A DNA stretch of 64,000 nt from Tistrella mobilis (GTDB lineage: Bacteria > Pseudomonadota > Alphaproteobacteria > Tistrellales > Tistrellaceae), in the NCBI RefSeq assembly GCF_041468085.1, contig NZ_CP121017.1, forward strand, positions 2,545,676-2,609,675, read 5' to 3'. The notes under the pieces are model-generated. The model ran no database searches. It was given only the letters and a program-made list of their open reading frames with translations, and was not told where the DNA came from. The position numbers were made by a program, and so were the translations under genes. Shown here in pieces: positions 1 to 8,742 of this stretch; within the stretch, counting starts at the first letter, position 1; each line of letters opens with the position of its first letter.

Positions 1-365
1 TCGTCCTGAAGCGCATCCCAGGGATCGGCCGCGGGTGCCGCGGGTCTGGCCGGCTCGTCGTCGAAAAGATCGTCATCGGCAGCGGCCGCAAAGCTGGGGC
101 CGGGGCCGAAATCGTCGTCGTCGAAATCGTTGCCGCCACGCGGATCGGGTTCGGGTTCGGGCGCCGGATCGTCGAAGGGATCGGGCTCGACCACATCGAT
201 CAGATCGAGCACGTCCTCGCGATCGTCGCGCGGCTGCGACGCGCCACCGGCTGCAGCCGGTGCCGCGGCACCACCCTCTTCACCGTCCTCTTCGGCGATG
301 ATGCGCCGGATGGAGGCGAGAATTTCCTCCATCGACGGTTCCTGGTTTTGAGTCCTGTCGGTCAT
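1..365 (-). CDS. popZ: PopZ-type (DUF2497) cell-pole organizing protein, N-terminal part
   Basis: The gene runs off the left edge; 121 codons are visible with no stop. The N-terminus has the PopZ/DUF2497 hallmark helix: QEPSMEEILASIRRIIAEED lies around residues 8-27. It is followed by a long acidic, proline-rich linker with repeated Asp/Glu and Pro-Asp-Pro runs. That is the known PopZ layout: a short N-terminal binding helix, a disordered PED linker, and C-terminal oligomerization helices, which here lie outside the window. PopZ forms the polar scaffold that anchors chromosome origins and signalling proteins in alphaproteobacteria. The gene follows tolC on the same strand, as in many alphaproteobacteria, where valS often comes next. 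The start is the ATG at 365. Confidence 0.82.
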   Translation of the reverse strand, partial: MTDRTQNQEPSMEEILASIRRIIAEEDGEEGGAAAPAAAGGASQPRDDREDVLDLIDVVEPDPFDDPAPEPEPDPRGGNDFDDDDFGPGPSFAAAADDDLFDDEPARPAAPAADPWDALQD

Positions 366-443
366 CGGCCCCTTGGGGCTCCTCGCGCGTGTCCGGTTGC
401 CGCCACTCTAAGGCAGTCGGCCGATGAATGCCAGCAACGACGA

Positions 444-470
444 ACCGGCCCCGCTGCGGGCGGGGCCGGT
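444..470 (-). terminator. GC-rich hairpin between tolC and popZ
   Basis: An 11-bp perfect stem (444-454 with 460-470) and a 5-nt loop sit between the tolC stop and the popZ start. No T-run follows on either strand, so it is a weak terminator, an attenuator or an mRNA-stabilizing hairpin rather than a canonical Rho-independent terminator. Confidence 0.35.
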
Positions 471-513
471 CGGTCCGGCATCCGGGGTGGGTCGGGAGGG
501 GATGCCCCTCCGG

Positions 514-1860
514 TCAGTCGCCCGTCCCCCACCAGGCATCACGTACCTTGCGGTAATTGTCCTGGGGGTCGTAGACGGGTACGTCGGCGGAAATCGCCTG
601 GATGTCGAGTGCACCGACGGCCGCTGCCAGCTCGAAACCGGCAACGATGACGTTGCGCTGCGCCCGAACCAGATTGACCCGGGCGATGAAGAGTTCCTGT
701 TCGGCGTCGAGCACGTCGAGCGTCGTGCGGGCACCGACGGCCGCCTCCTCGCGCACGCCTTCAAGCGCGATCTCGGCCGCGCGAACGGCCGCATCCAGAG
801 AGGCGATCGAGGCCTGGGCAGAGCGCAGCTGCTCCCAGGCGGCGGTGGCGCCCTCGACCGCCTGGCGTTCAGCGGTCATCAGCTCGCCGCGACGCTGGGC
901 CCGGGTCTCCTTGGCCTGGCGGATACCGGCGAACTCGCCGCCGCCCTGATAAAGCGGCACGGTGACCTGGGCGACGATCCGGCTGTCCTCGGTCCGATCC
1001 AGCGCGTAAGAGCTGTCACGCTCGCGCTGATGGCTGCCGACCACCGACACCTGCGGCATGCGCGTCGCTTCCGAAGATCTCACCTGCTGCTCGGCGACGT
1101 CGACGGTATAGCGGGCGGCCCGCACCGAGGGATTGTCGTCGCGGGCCCGACCGATGGCATCGGCACGGGTGCCGGGCAGGTCGGGAAAAGGACGCGGTGG
1201 CTCAAGCGTCTCGGGTGTGCGGCCGATGACCCGCAGATAGGTCGCCTCGGAACTGGCCAGCGCCCCCTGGGCTGCCGTCAGATCCGCCCGGGCACTCGCC
1301 AGCCGGGCTTCGGCCTGGGCAACGTCGGTACGGGTGACCTCCCCCACCTCAAACCGGTCGCGCGTCGCCTGCAGCTGACGTTCCAGCACGCGGACATTGT
1401 TCTCGTTGAGGTCGACCACGGCACGGTCACGGAAAACGTCGCCATAGGTCGATGCCGCTTCGCGCAGCACATCCTGCTCGATTGCCCGTACCTGCTCGCG
1501 GGTGGCGAGCACCTGTGCCTCGGCCTGGCCCAGCTGGGCATCCACACGTCCGCCGGTCCAGACCGGCTGGGTCACCTGCAGGGTGACGGAGCGCGGATCG
1601 GTGCCATAGGTCTTGCTGTTCTGGACCGAGGTTCCGGCGCGGCCGGCGCTGGCCTGAATCTGCGCCTGCGGCCTGCGGCCCGCCAGGGCTGCGGGTATAT
1701 TCTCGTCGACGGCGCGCAGCTGGGCGCGGATCGCATCGATGCGCGGATTGCCGGCATAGGCCGAGACCAGCGCGTCCTGGAGCGATTCAGCCGACGCGAC
1801 AAAAGGCGTCGCCAGCATGGTTCCGGCGGCAAGTACCGCCGCGAGTACCGATCGTCTCAC
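514..1860 (-). CDS. tolC: TolC family outer-membrane efflux protein
   Basis: 448 aa, close to the usual length of TolC-type outer-membrane channels. It starts at a GTG (1860) preceded by GGAG. The N-terminus is a Sec signal peptide (MRRSVLAAVLAAG..., cleavage near VASA-ES). The mature part begins with the typical SLQDALVSAYAGNPRIDAIRAQ helix. Two long coiled-coil repeats follow, rich in Ala/Glu/Arg, with the family-typical YxGGGEFAGIRQA-like turn near the second repeat. TolC trimers form the outer-membrane exit duct for tripartite RND/ABC pumps and type I secretion; no pump genes are in the window. It lies 97 bp downstream of the pcm-like gene and upstream of popZ, probably one transcription unit. 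Confidence 0.93.
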   Translation of the reverse strand: MRRSVLAAVLAAGTMLATPFVASAESLQDALVSAYAGNPRIDAIRAQLRAVDENIPAALAGRRPQAQIQASAGRAGTSVQNSKTYGTDPRSVTLQVTQPVWTGGRVDAQLGQAEAQVLATREQVRAIEQDVLREAASTYGDVFRDRAVVDLNENNVRVLERQLQATRDRFEVGEVTRTDVAQAEARLASARADLTAAQGALASSEATYLRVIGRTPETLEPPRPFPDLPGTRADAIGRARDDNPSVRAARYTVDVAEQQVRSSEATRMPQVSVVGSHQRERDSSYALDRTEDSRIVAQVTVPLYQGGGEFAGIRQAKETRAQRRGELMTAERQAVEGATAAWEQLRSAQASIASLDAAVRAAEIALEGVREEAAVGARTTLDVLDAEQELFIARVNLVRAQRNVIVAGFELAAAVGALDIQAISADVPVYDPQDNYRKVRDAWWGTGD

Positions 1861-1957
1861 CGTCCCGTCTCCCCATCCCTGGATGTCGGCCGGATCTCCC
1901 TGCCCGGCAGTCGCACATCCGAGGTCCCGTCACCAGGGATGTGCGATGGTCCCGTCG

Positions 1958-2614
1958 TCAGAAAACGAAGCCGACTTTCTTGCGGAAGGCGGCGATGTGC
2001 GGCGTCGAGGCATCGAACAGGGTGCGGCGGGCGATTGCACCGGCATAATTGGTGAAAATCGTTGCGCGGCCGACGCGACCTTCGTCGTTCATGACCGCGA
2101 CCAGACGGCCGCCATCGGCAAGCTGGTCCAGCAGCGCCTTGGGCTCCACTTCCAGCGCGCCTTCCACGACGATCACATCGTAGGGAGCCTGGGCAGCGTA
2201 ACCCTCCGCCACCGGGCCCGAAACCACGGCGGCATTGCTGACCCCCAGCTGATCGAGGAGCTCCCCCGCCTGTTCGGCGAGTTCCGGCTGATCCTCCAGC
2301 GCCACCACCGCCGAGGCGAGGCGGGCGAGAACCGCGGTCGAGTAGCCGGTCGCACAGGCGACGTCGAGCACCGCCTCGTGCGACTTCACGTCGGCAGCCT
2401 GAAGCAGCCGCGCAAACAGCATCGGCTCCATCAGGAAACGGCCATGGCCGACCGCCACGTCCTCGTCGACATAGGCCACGGCCCGATGGCTCGCGGGGAC
2501 GAAGCGTTCGCGCGGAACCGCGCCCATGGCTTCGATCACGCGCTCGTCGGTGACCTTGTTGGTGAGGAGCTGGCTCAGCACCATGTTGCGGCGGGCATCG
2601 CTGTAGTCGTGCAT
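1958..2614 (-). CDS. pcm: Protein-L-isoaspartate O-methyltransferase (PCMT family)
   Basis: 218 aa from the ATG at 2614 (MHDYSDARRNMV...). The reading frame is open back to 2674, but the family usually starts with a sequence like the chosen one. It has the SAM-binding motif I VLDVACATGYSTAVLARL and a following acidic ALEDQPELA segment, plus the conserved region around PRERFVP and VDEDVAVGHGRFLMEP seen in the PCMT family. PCMT proteins methylate isoaspartyl residues of damaged proteins. The copy upstream of tolC in alphaproteobacteria is divergent, so its true substrate is uncertain. It is likely cotranscribed with tolC. Confidence 0.88.
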   Translation of the reverse strand: MHDYSDARRNMVLSQLLTNKVTDERVIEAMGAVPRERFVPASHRAVAYVDEDVAVGHGRFLMEPMLFARLLQAADVKSHEAVLDVACATGYSTAVLARLASAVVALEDQPELAEQAGELLDQLGVSNAAVVSGPVAEGYAAQAPYDVIVVEGALEVEPKALLDQLADGGRLVAVMNDEGRVGRATIFTNYAGAIARRTLFDASTPHIAAFRKKVGFVF

Positions 2615-2812
2615 GCTACGGGCTCTCGGCTGCTTCCGGTCGGTCAGACGACGACGCGGCATCGGATGACGCATCGCCGCAACTTATACCGGGGGCCGCG
2701 GGGGATGACAATCACGCCGTCCGCCGCAGATGCAGACGGGCCGTGACGGAAGCCGCCCGAGCCGATAGACTGGTCTTTGCAGCGGATCGTCGACATGGCT
2801 GCGATTGCGGGG

Positions 2813-2841
2813 TTGACCGCACCGGTCGACCTCTCTATAAA
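2813..2841 (+). promoter_or_regulatory. Sigma70-like promoter for the tRNA-Cys/tRNA-Asn unit
   Basis: TTGACC at 2813-2818 and TATAAA at 2836-2841 are separated by 17 bp, an excellent housekeeping promoter. The inferred start of transcription is near 2848, about 115 bp before tRNA-Cys. It lies in the 350-bp non-coding stretch between pcm and tRNA-Cys, in which I see no other gene. Confidence 0.65.
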
Positions 2842-2964
2842 CGCGATCCGTCACGGGACGGTCATCGGCGGAAGCCGGCGACACGGCTTGAAGACATCGC
2901 CGCCTGAAAGATTACGGGTCGACAGATCACGGATCCGGATGGCGGCCTGCAGTGAAGACCCGGT

Positions 2965-3038
2965 GGCCGGGTAGCAAAGTGGTAATGCAGGGGACTGCAA
3001 ATCCCCGACCGGCGGTTCGATCCCGCCCCCGGCCTCCA
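2965..3038 (+). tRNA. tRNA-Cys (GCA)
   Basis: 74 nt including an encoded CCA. The acceptor stem GGCCGGG pairs with CCCGGCC. The anticodon arm GGGGA-CTGCAAA-TCCCC carries anticodon GCA at 2997-2999. The T arm has GGTTCGATCCC. It has its own upstream promoter and is followed 164 bp later by tRNA-Asn with a terminator, so the two are probably one transcript. Confidence 0.96.
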
Positions 3039-3202
3039 ACTCTTCCATCCTGCCCCGGCAGGATGCCGGTATACCGGAGACTTCCGAACAGACCTTGGAA
3101 GCGACCGAAAATAAAGCTGGACAGGCAGGCAGAGCGGTGATAAAAGCCCGGCCCACAGACGACACGGACGGGACGCCCTACCGAAGGCCCCGGACGCACT
3201 GA

Positions 3203-3278
<76 letters not shown>

Positions 3279-3284
3279 ATTGAG

Positions 3285-3317
3285 AAAGCCCTGCAGGTTC
3301 GCCTGCAGGGCTTTTTC
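3285..3317 (+). terminator. Rho-independent terminator after tRNA-Asn
   Basis: A 13-bp perfect stem (3285-3297 with 3302-3314, AAAGCCCTGCAGG / CCTGCAGGGCTTT) with a 4-nt loop (TTCG) runs into a T-rich tail. Confidence 0.9.
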
Positions 3318-3675
3318 TTGTCGCCGGCACACCGCTCAGCGCTCTTGCGTTGGCGAGGCCATGCACGGGTCACCAGACGGATCACCCCACGGCACACGCG
3401 AAGATCTTCCCCCCTTTGGAGCCTGCTGCGGGAAGCGCGCAAATGGCGGTTTTCTGCGGCCTTTGCCAGGGTGCAAGCCAGTTCACAAAGCGGTACCGAC
3501 GCGGTAGTCTGGCCCCCGCCGGCAACCCGTACAACGACCGGCGGCCCGCTTGGGGGAGCGGTATCGTGCGGCAGGGGTTGCGACGGACATTCCAGGACAC
3601 GGCCGTTCAGGCGCGGCCGGCCGACGCGGCTCCCGAAGATGGAGCTGCGCCACTGCATATCCCAAGGGAGGATCC
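3318..3675 (+). other. Non-coding stretch before the acyl-CoA ligase
   Basis: About 358 bp between the tRNA-Asn terminator and the ligase start. Several short reading frames exist on both strands, but none has family features or a good ribosome site. Only the AGGGAGGA Shine-Dalgarno at 3665-3672 is recognisable. The ligase promoter must lie here but no clear -35/-10 pair is visible. Confidence 0.5.
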
Positions 3676-5310
3676 ATGCGCGGCCAGATGATGGACACGC
3701 AGCTTCTGATCGCACCGCTGATCAGGAACGCCGCCAGGTTTCACGGCGACGTGGAGATCGTGTCACGGACCTGCGAAGGCCCCATCCACCGCTACACCTA
3801 TGCGGACGCCTATAAGCGCGTGCAGCAGCTTGCGAATGCCTTGGCCTCGCGCTTCGGCATCGCCATGGGCGACCGCGTCGGCACCCTGGCATGGAACGGC
3901 TATCGCCATTTCGAGGCCTATTTTGCGGTGTCGGGCATGGGTGCAATCCTGCACACGATCAACCCGCGCCTGTTCCTTGAGCAGATCGAGTACATCGTCA
4001 ATCATGCCGAAGACCGGGTCATCCTGGTCGACCTGACCTTCGTCCCGATCATCGAAAAGCTGATCGGCAAGATCCCGACGGTCGAGGCCGTGGTCGTCAT
4101 GACCGACCGGGCCAACATGCCCGAAACCTCGATCCCGAATGCGATCTGCTATGAAGAGCTGATCGCGGATCAGTCTGACAGCTATGACTTCCCGACCTTC
4201 GACGAGAACACCGCCTCGTCGCTGTGCTACACCTCGGGCACCACGGGCAACCCCAAGGGCGTGCTCTATTCCCACCGCTCGAACGTGCTGCATTCCTACG
4301 GCGTGTGCATGACCGACACGCTCGGCATCTCGGCGACCGATGCCGTGCTGCCGGTGGTGCCGATGTTCCATGTCAATGCCTGGGGCCTTCCCTATGCCTG
4401 CCCGATGGTCGGGGCCAAGCTGATCTTCCCCGGGCCGCGGCTGGACGGCCCCGGCCTGGCCGAGTTGATCGAGATGGAGCGCCCGACGGTGCTGGCCGGC
4501 GTGCCGACCGTGTGGCTCGCCCTGCTCAACCATCTGGACGAGATCGGCCGGCGCATGGACGGCGTGCGCATCGCCGTGGTCGGTGGCTCGGCTGCGCCTG
4601 AGTCGATGATCCGTAAGTTCCAGGAAAAGCACGGCACCTTCCTGCTCCATGCCTGGGGCATGACCGAACTCAGCCCGATCGGCACCGCCTGCACCTTCAA
4701 GGCCAAGCACCTGTCGCTGGATCAGGAGGCGAAGTACAAGCTTCAGACCAAGATCGGCAAGCCGGCCTATGGCGTCGAAATGCGGATCACCGACGACGAA
4801 GGCAATGAACTCCCCAATGACGGTGTCGCCTTCGGCCATCTGAAGGTTCGCGGTCCCTGGGTTCTCAAATCCTATTTCCGCCGGGATGACGAGAACATCC
4901 TCGACGAGGACGGCTGGTTCGATACCGGCGACATCGCGACGGTCGATCAGGACGGCTATGCCCAGATCGTCGACCGCGCCAAGGACGTGATCAAGTCGGG
5001 CGGTGAGTGGATCAGCTCGATCGATCTGGAGAACGCGGCGGTCGGCCATCCCGACGTCAAGGAAGCGGCCGTCATCGGCGTCGCTCATCCGAAGTGGCAG
5101 GAGCGCCCGCTGCTCCTGGTCATCCGGCGCGAAGGCGCGACGCTCGACAAGCAGGGCATGCTCGATTACCTGGAGACCAAGGTCGTGAAGTGGTGGCTGC
5201 CCGACGATGTGATTTTCGTCGAGGAGCTGCCCCACACCGCCACCGGAAAGCTGCTGAAGCTGAAGCTGCGTGAGGCCTATGGCGACTGGCTGATGAAGCA
5301 GGCCGGCTGA
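3676..5310 (+). CDS. Fatty-acyl/alkanoyl-CoA ligase (AMP-forming, DmdB-like)
   Basis: 544 aa. The ATG at 3676 is preceded by a strong AGGGAGGA ribosome site, although the frame is open further upstream. This is an ANL-superfamily adenylating enzyme: acid + ATP + CoA give acyl-CoA + AMP + PPi. The P-loop motif [11 protein letters not shown] lies around residues 185-195, the A5-like [13 protein letters not shown] is in the middle, the hinge region [16 protein letters not shown] starts near 413, and the catalytic C-terminal lysine in TATGKLLK is residue 525. The N-terminus ([16 protein letters not shown]) and overall pattern resemble alphaproteobacterial medium/long-chain acyl-CoA ligases and the methylthiopropionate ligase DmdB. 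Substrate cannot be fixed by eye. It is monocistronic and convergent with the SCP2 gene. Confidence 0.9.
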   Translation: MRGQMMDTQLLIAPLIRNAARFHGDVEIVSRTCEGPIHRYTYADAYKRVQQLANALASRFGIAMGDRVGTLAWNGYRHFEAYFAVSGMGAILHTINPRLFLEQIEYIVNHAEDRVILVDLTFVPIIEKLIGKIPTVEAVVVMTDRANMPETSIPNAICYEELIADQSDSYDFPTFDENTASSLCYTSGTTGNPKGVLYSHRSNVLHSYGVCMTDTLGISATDAVLPVVPMFHVNAWGLPYACPMVGAKLIFPGPRLDGPGLAELIEMERPTVLAGVPTVWLALLNHLDEIGRRMDGVRIAVVGGSAAPESMIRKFQEKHGTFLLHAWGMTELSPIGTACTFKAKHLSLDQEAKYKLQTKIGKPAYGVEMRITDDEGNELPNDGVAFGHLKVRGPWVLKSYFRRDDENILDEDGWFDTGDIATVDQDGYAQIVDRAKDVIKSGGEWISSIDLENAAVGHPDVKEAAVIGVAHPKWQERPLLLVIRREGATLDKQGMLDYLETKVVKWWLPDDVIFVEELPHTATGKLLKLKLREAYGDWLMKQAG

Positions 5311-5340
5311 TCCGGCGACCGTCGGCACACGCACACACAC

Positions 5341-5378
5341 GAAGCAGGGCGGTATCCGGGAGGATGCCGCCCTGCTTC
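5341..5378 (+). terminator. Hairpin terminator downstream of the acyl-CoA ligase
   Basis: A perfect 12-bp stem (5341-5352 with 5367-5378) and 14-nt loop begin 30 bp after the ligase stop. The T-tail is weak, so termination may be only partial. Confidence 0.55.
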
Positions 5379-5410
5379 GTTCAGATCCGCCCCTTGTCCC
5401 GTACCGGCCA

Positions 5411-5446
5411 CGAAAAAGGGGATGCAGCCATAGGGTCTGCATCCCC
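5411..5446 (-). terminator. Rho-independent terminator for the SCP2 gene
   Basis: A 10-bp stem (5418-5427 with 5437-5446) is followed on the minus strand by five Ts. It lies about 105 bp beyond the SCP2 stop. Confidence 0.65.
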
Positions 5447-5511
5447 TCGCCTGCTTCCGGGGGGATCTGCCGGGCACATCCGTGCCGGCAGACGGAAGCA
5501 TCGGATCACCA

Positions 5512-5539
5512 GCTGCGGGTATCGGGCGATACCCGCAGC
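5512..5539. repeat. Perfect inverted repeat just after the SCP2 stop
   Basis: 12-bp arms GCTGCGGGTATC / GATACCCGCAGC with a 4-nt loop lie 11 bp beyond the SCP2 stop codon. On the minus strand no T-run follows. It is one of several hairpins packed between the two convergent genes. Confidence 0.6.
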
Positions 5540-5550
5540 CGGTCGAATTT

Positions 5551-5844
5551 TCAGAGAATGGACGACAGCTTCATCGCCACCGCCATGTCGCCTTCGACCT
5601 TCAGCTTGCCGGTCATGAAGGCCATGGTCGCCGACAGATCGCCGGTCATCAGCCGGTCCAGGGTTTCCGCCGAACAGCGAATGGTGCAATCGGCCTCCCG
5701 ATCCGCCGCTGAAACCTCGGCAGGGGTGGACCGGCCGTCAATGAAGATCGTGCCGTCCTCAAGCTCGAACTTCACGGTCGCCCCAAGGGCACCGCCCCTG
5801 GCTGCCTTTTCCTGCATACGCCGGACCAGATCGTCTGTGCTCAT
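5551..5844 (-). CDS. SCP2 sterol-binding domain protein
   Basis: 97 aa from the ATG at 5844, which has a GGGGAGGGGA ribosome site; the longer frame back to 6195 is not supported. The whole protein is one SCP2 fold: GATVKFELEDGTIFIDGR, a central ADCTIRCSAETLDRLMTGDL and the C-terminal AFMTGKLKVEGDMAVAMKL that closes the lipid-binding tunnel. Small bacterial SCP2 proteins are cytoplasmic and bind lipids or acyl-CoAs; the role here is inferred. Its position opposite an acyl-CoA ligase and behind a LiuR-like operator suggests fatty-acid or branched-chain acyl-CoA metabolism. Confidence 0.87.
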   Translation of the reverse strand: MSTDDLVRRMQEKAARGGALGATVKFELEDGTIFIDGRSTPAEVSAADREADCTIRCSAETLDRLMTGDLSATMAFMTGKLKVEGDMAVAMKLSSIL

Positions 5845-5885
5845 GCTTCCCCTCCCCGTACAGGCCGGCTTCAGCCGGTCGCTGA

Positions 5886-5922
5886 TTAACGTTAACGTAA
5901 ACGTAAAGATTGACGACGTCAA
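5886..5922 (-). promoter_or_regulatory. Promoter with LiuR/MerR-type operator for the SCP2 gene
   Basis: Read on the minus strand, a TTGACG -35 (5922-5917) is followed by TTTACGTTTACGTTAACG and a TTAACGTTAA palindrome (5886-5895). Repeats of the form TTTACGTTwACGTwAA between -35 and -10 are the known signature of LiuR-type MerR-family regulators, which control branched-chain amino-acid and acyl-CoA catabolism genes in proteobacteria. The motif is seen; the regulator is inferred and is not encoded nearby. The rest of the 306-bp gap to the sensor kinase is AT-rich with no gene visible. Confidence 0.55.
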
Positions 5923-6150
5923 GCGCACCCTCTTCGCAGAATGCCTGCCCGGGGCCTGTGGTTCCAGCCGAATGGCGTGCATACACACATTATTATTTCC
6001 GACATATTTCAACTTTTGATTGTGTGAGAAAATACGTCGTTGCAAGTACCGCGGCATATCACGTCGGTGTAAAATGCAGCTCTCGACAGGCGGCACGACC
6101 GGCGACGGGGAGCGGCACGCCATGGACTTCACCCAGGGACCACCCGTCAC

Positions 6151-8742
6151 ATGTTCATGCAGCATTGGGGCCCGTTGCTGCTGCCCTTGATACAAAATCT
6201 GGGGGTGGTCGCGCTTGCCGCAGTCGCCTTCGGCGCTTTCGGACAGTGCCGCCTGCAGATGAGCCGGCTGACCCGCGGGATCGTCGTCGGCCTGATCTTT
6301 GCGGCTGCCGCCCTGATCTCGATGATGATCTCTGTGGAGATCGCTCCCGACATTGCTTTCGACGGCCGGGCCATACTGGTTCTCTTGTCTGCACCATTCG
6401 GCGGCCCGGCAGCCACACTGGTGGTGGGTGCGACGACGATTGCGTCACGGGTGCTGCAGGGCGGGCCGATTGCGACCGGAACGGCGCTGTCGCTGGTGAT
6501 TGTCAGCCTTATGTCGGTGGGCTGGTGGGCGCTGCGACGCAGAACCGGCATCCGCATGACCGATCTGTTCATTGCCGGCGCCCTGGTAGGTGCTCCAGCC
6601 ATGGTACTGGTCCCGACCATCCACGGCCTGATGTATGACGGGCGCCTGCTGAAACAGTTCGCCCCCCTCCTCTTCCTCAGCGGATTGATCGCCACCGTGG
6701 TCCTGGGTGGACTTCTGACGGTTGAACGCCGGCGTCTGACCGCGGAACGGGCCCTGGCGTCGGAGCGACGGCGCTTTCAGGCGATCGCCGACAACGTACC
6801 GGGCGCAATCCTGCAGATCCGCCTGGATCCGGGCGGCGATATTGCCGTGCTCTACGCAGGCGCCGGCATCCGCAATCTGACCGGCGGCCTTTCGCCCGAC
6901 ATGATCCGCTCCGATCCGCAGCAGCTGGACGAAATGGCCCTGCGCGACGACCAGCGCCTGCTGCCCGCCATCAGAGCCGCCATCCGCGGTGATATGCCAC
7001 CCGGCTTCGGCCTGCCGCTTCCCGGCCGCGACGGGGTGACGCGCTGGGTGCTCCTCTATGCCACCACGCCGCGCCCCACGGCCGATGGCTGCCTGATCGC
7101 CGACGTGCTGGCGATCGACGGCACCGGCCTGCATCGCATCGAACAGGATCTGCGGACCGCACGCGCATCGGCCGAACGTGCCAACGCCGCCAAATCAATG
7201 TTTCTGGCCAATATGAGCCATGAACTGCGCACCCCCATGACCGGGGTTCTGGGCATGCTCGACCTGCTGGCCGGTACCGATCTGGATGGTCGCCAGCGGC
7301 GCTGGGTAACCGCGATGCGGCGGTCGGCGGAAGGGCTGATGACACTGCTCAACGATATCCTCGATCTCTCGAAGGTAGAAGCGGGACGCCTGGTTCTGCA
7401 CGAGGAGCCGGTGATGATCGGCCGGCTGCTGGACGACGTCGTCGGGCTCTTCGAGGGCCGGGCGTCGCAGAAGGGCATCAATCTGTCGATCCGCCGCGGC
7501 CCCGGCGTTCCCGAGACGGTGCTGGCTGATCCGATGCGCCTGCGGCAGGTGCTGATGAACCTGGTCGGCAATGCCATCAAATTCACCGAGACCGGCTTTG
7601 TCGAGATCCGCGTCGACTGCAAGGGCGAGGGGGATCATCCGTCCTTCCTGTCCATCGCCGTCGCCGATACCGGCATCGGCATTGCCGCGGATGCACTGGA
7701 TGCGATCTTTCAGCCCTTCGTTCAGGCGGCGGATCGCTCTGATGCCGCCGCCGTTCAGGGCGATGCGACACCCCCCTCGGGGACCGGTCTGGGCCTGGCC
7801 ATCTCGCGCCGGCTGACGGCGGCAATGGGCGGTGAGCTCACCGTCGACAGCCTGCCCGGTGTCGGGTCGGTCTTCACGATCATGCTCCCCTGCCGGACCC
7901 AGGGCGGACACGCGGCCAGCCGCCGGGGCGATTCCCGCTCCCCCTCCCGGCCGGCGGACAGTCACAACGCCGGCGCATTGATGGCCGTCGCCGGTTTCAA
8001 GGGCCGCAGGCTCCTGATCGCCGAGGACAATCCCGTCAACCGGGAGCTCCTGAACGAAGCCCTGCAACGCATGGGCTTCGACGTTGCGATCGCAGAGGAT
8101 GGTGCGGCTGCCGTCGAGATGTCTGCCCGTACCGCCTTCGACGCCATCGTCATGGATATGCAGATGCCGCGGATGGACGGCGTCACGGCAACCCGCCGGA
8201 TCCGCGCACGGTCGGGGAAGGACGGCCAGGTGCCGATCCTGGCCCTTTCCGCTGATGCCATGCTTGAGAACCGGTCACGCTATCTCGATGCCGGGATCAA
8301 CGCCTTTGTGGCAAAGCCCGTGAACTGGGGCGAGCTGCGCGACACCCTGGCCACTCTGCTCAACGACGATCCCCCGTTGGCCGGGCCCGAACCGGAAGAC
8401 GGATCGTCAGGAGATGCCGGCGGGATGCCCCCGGTGCTCGACCCGGTACGGCAGGGTGAGATTGAAAAGGCCCTTGGTGCCGAACGGACACGCGCCCTTT
8501 ACGGCATGTTCGCGGAAAGCGCGGCCAGCACCCATGAACAGATCGCCGTCGCTGCAACGACGGGGGATGCAGATGCATGGAGAAGTGGGCTGCATGCCCT
8601 CAAGGGCCTGGCAGCCAATTATGGCTACCAGCGTCTGGCCGCCGCCTGTGCATCGCTCGAAGTGGAAGTTCCTGACGTAACGGCTGCGTCCCGGCTTGAG
8701 ACCGAGGTGACGGCCGCCCGGGCAACCATCAGGGCCAGCTGA
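6151..8742 (+). CDS. Hybrid sensor histidine kinase (7TM/LytS-like sensor-PAS-HisKA-HATPase-REC-HPt)
   Basis: 863 aa. Residues 1-190 hold about six hydrophobic helices containing an APFGGPAATLVVG-type loop resembling the 5TM LytS/YhcK sensor family. A PAS-like domain follows (about 205-320), then a HisKA box MSHELRTPMTGVLGM with phospho-His at residue 357. HATPase motifs are VGNAIKFTETG and GTGLGLAISRRL. A receiver domain has IAEDNPVNRELL and phospho-Asp in VMDMQMPRMDG at residue 669. A C-terminal HPt domain has LHALKGLAANYG with His 815. It therefore carries a complete His-Asp-His relay and would hand phosphate to a separate regulator that is not in the window. Its 3' end overlaps the convergent prepilin gene by 118 bp, which places it next to the pilus locus. 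Confidence 0.9.
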   Translation: MFMQHWGPLLLPLIQNLGVVALAAVAFGAFGQCRLQMSRLTRGIVVGLIFAAAALISMMISVEIAPDIAFDGRAILVLLSAPFGGPAATLVVGATTIASRVLQGGPIATGTALSLVIVSLMSVGWWALRRRTGIRMTDLFIAGALVGAPAMVLVPTIHGLMYDGRLLKQFAPLLFLSGLIATVVLGGLLTVERRRLTAERALASERRRFQAIADNVPGAILQIRLDPGGDIAVLYAGAGIRNLTGGLSPDMIRSDPQQLDEMALRDDQRLLPAIRAAIRGDMPPGFGLPLPGRDGVTRWVLLYATTPRPTADGCLIADVLAIDGTGLHRIEQDLRTARASAERANAAKSMFLANMSHELRTPMTGVLGMLDLLAGTDLDGRQRRWVTAMRRSAEGLMTLLNDILDLSKVEAGRLVLHEEPVMIGRLLDDVVGLFEGRASQKGINLSIRRGPGVPETVLADPMRLRQVLMNLVGNAIKFTETGFVEIRVDCKGEGDHPSFLSIAVADTGIGIAADALDAIFQPFVQAADRSDAAAVQGDATPPSGTGLGLAISRRLTAAMGGELTVDSLPGVGSVFTIMLPCRTQGGHAASRRGDSRSPSRPADSHNAGALMAVAGFKGRRLLIAEDNPVNRELLNEALQRMGFDVAIAEDGAAAVEMSARTAFDAIVMDMQMPRMDGVTATRRIRARSGKDGQVPILALSADAMLENRSRYLDAGINAFVAKPVNWGELRDTLATLLNDDPPLAGPEPEDGSSGDAGGMPPVLDPVRQGEIEKALGAERTRALYGMFAESAASTHEQIAVAATTGDADAWRSGLHALKGLAANYGYQRLAAACASLEVEVPDVTAASRLETEVTAARATIRAS

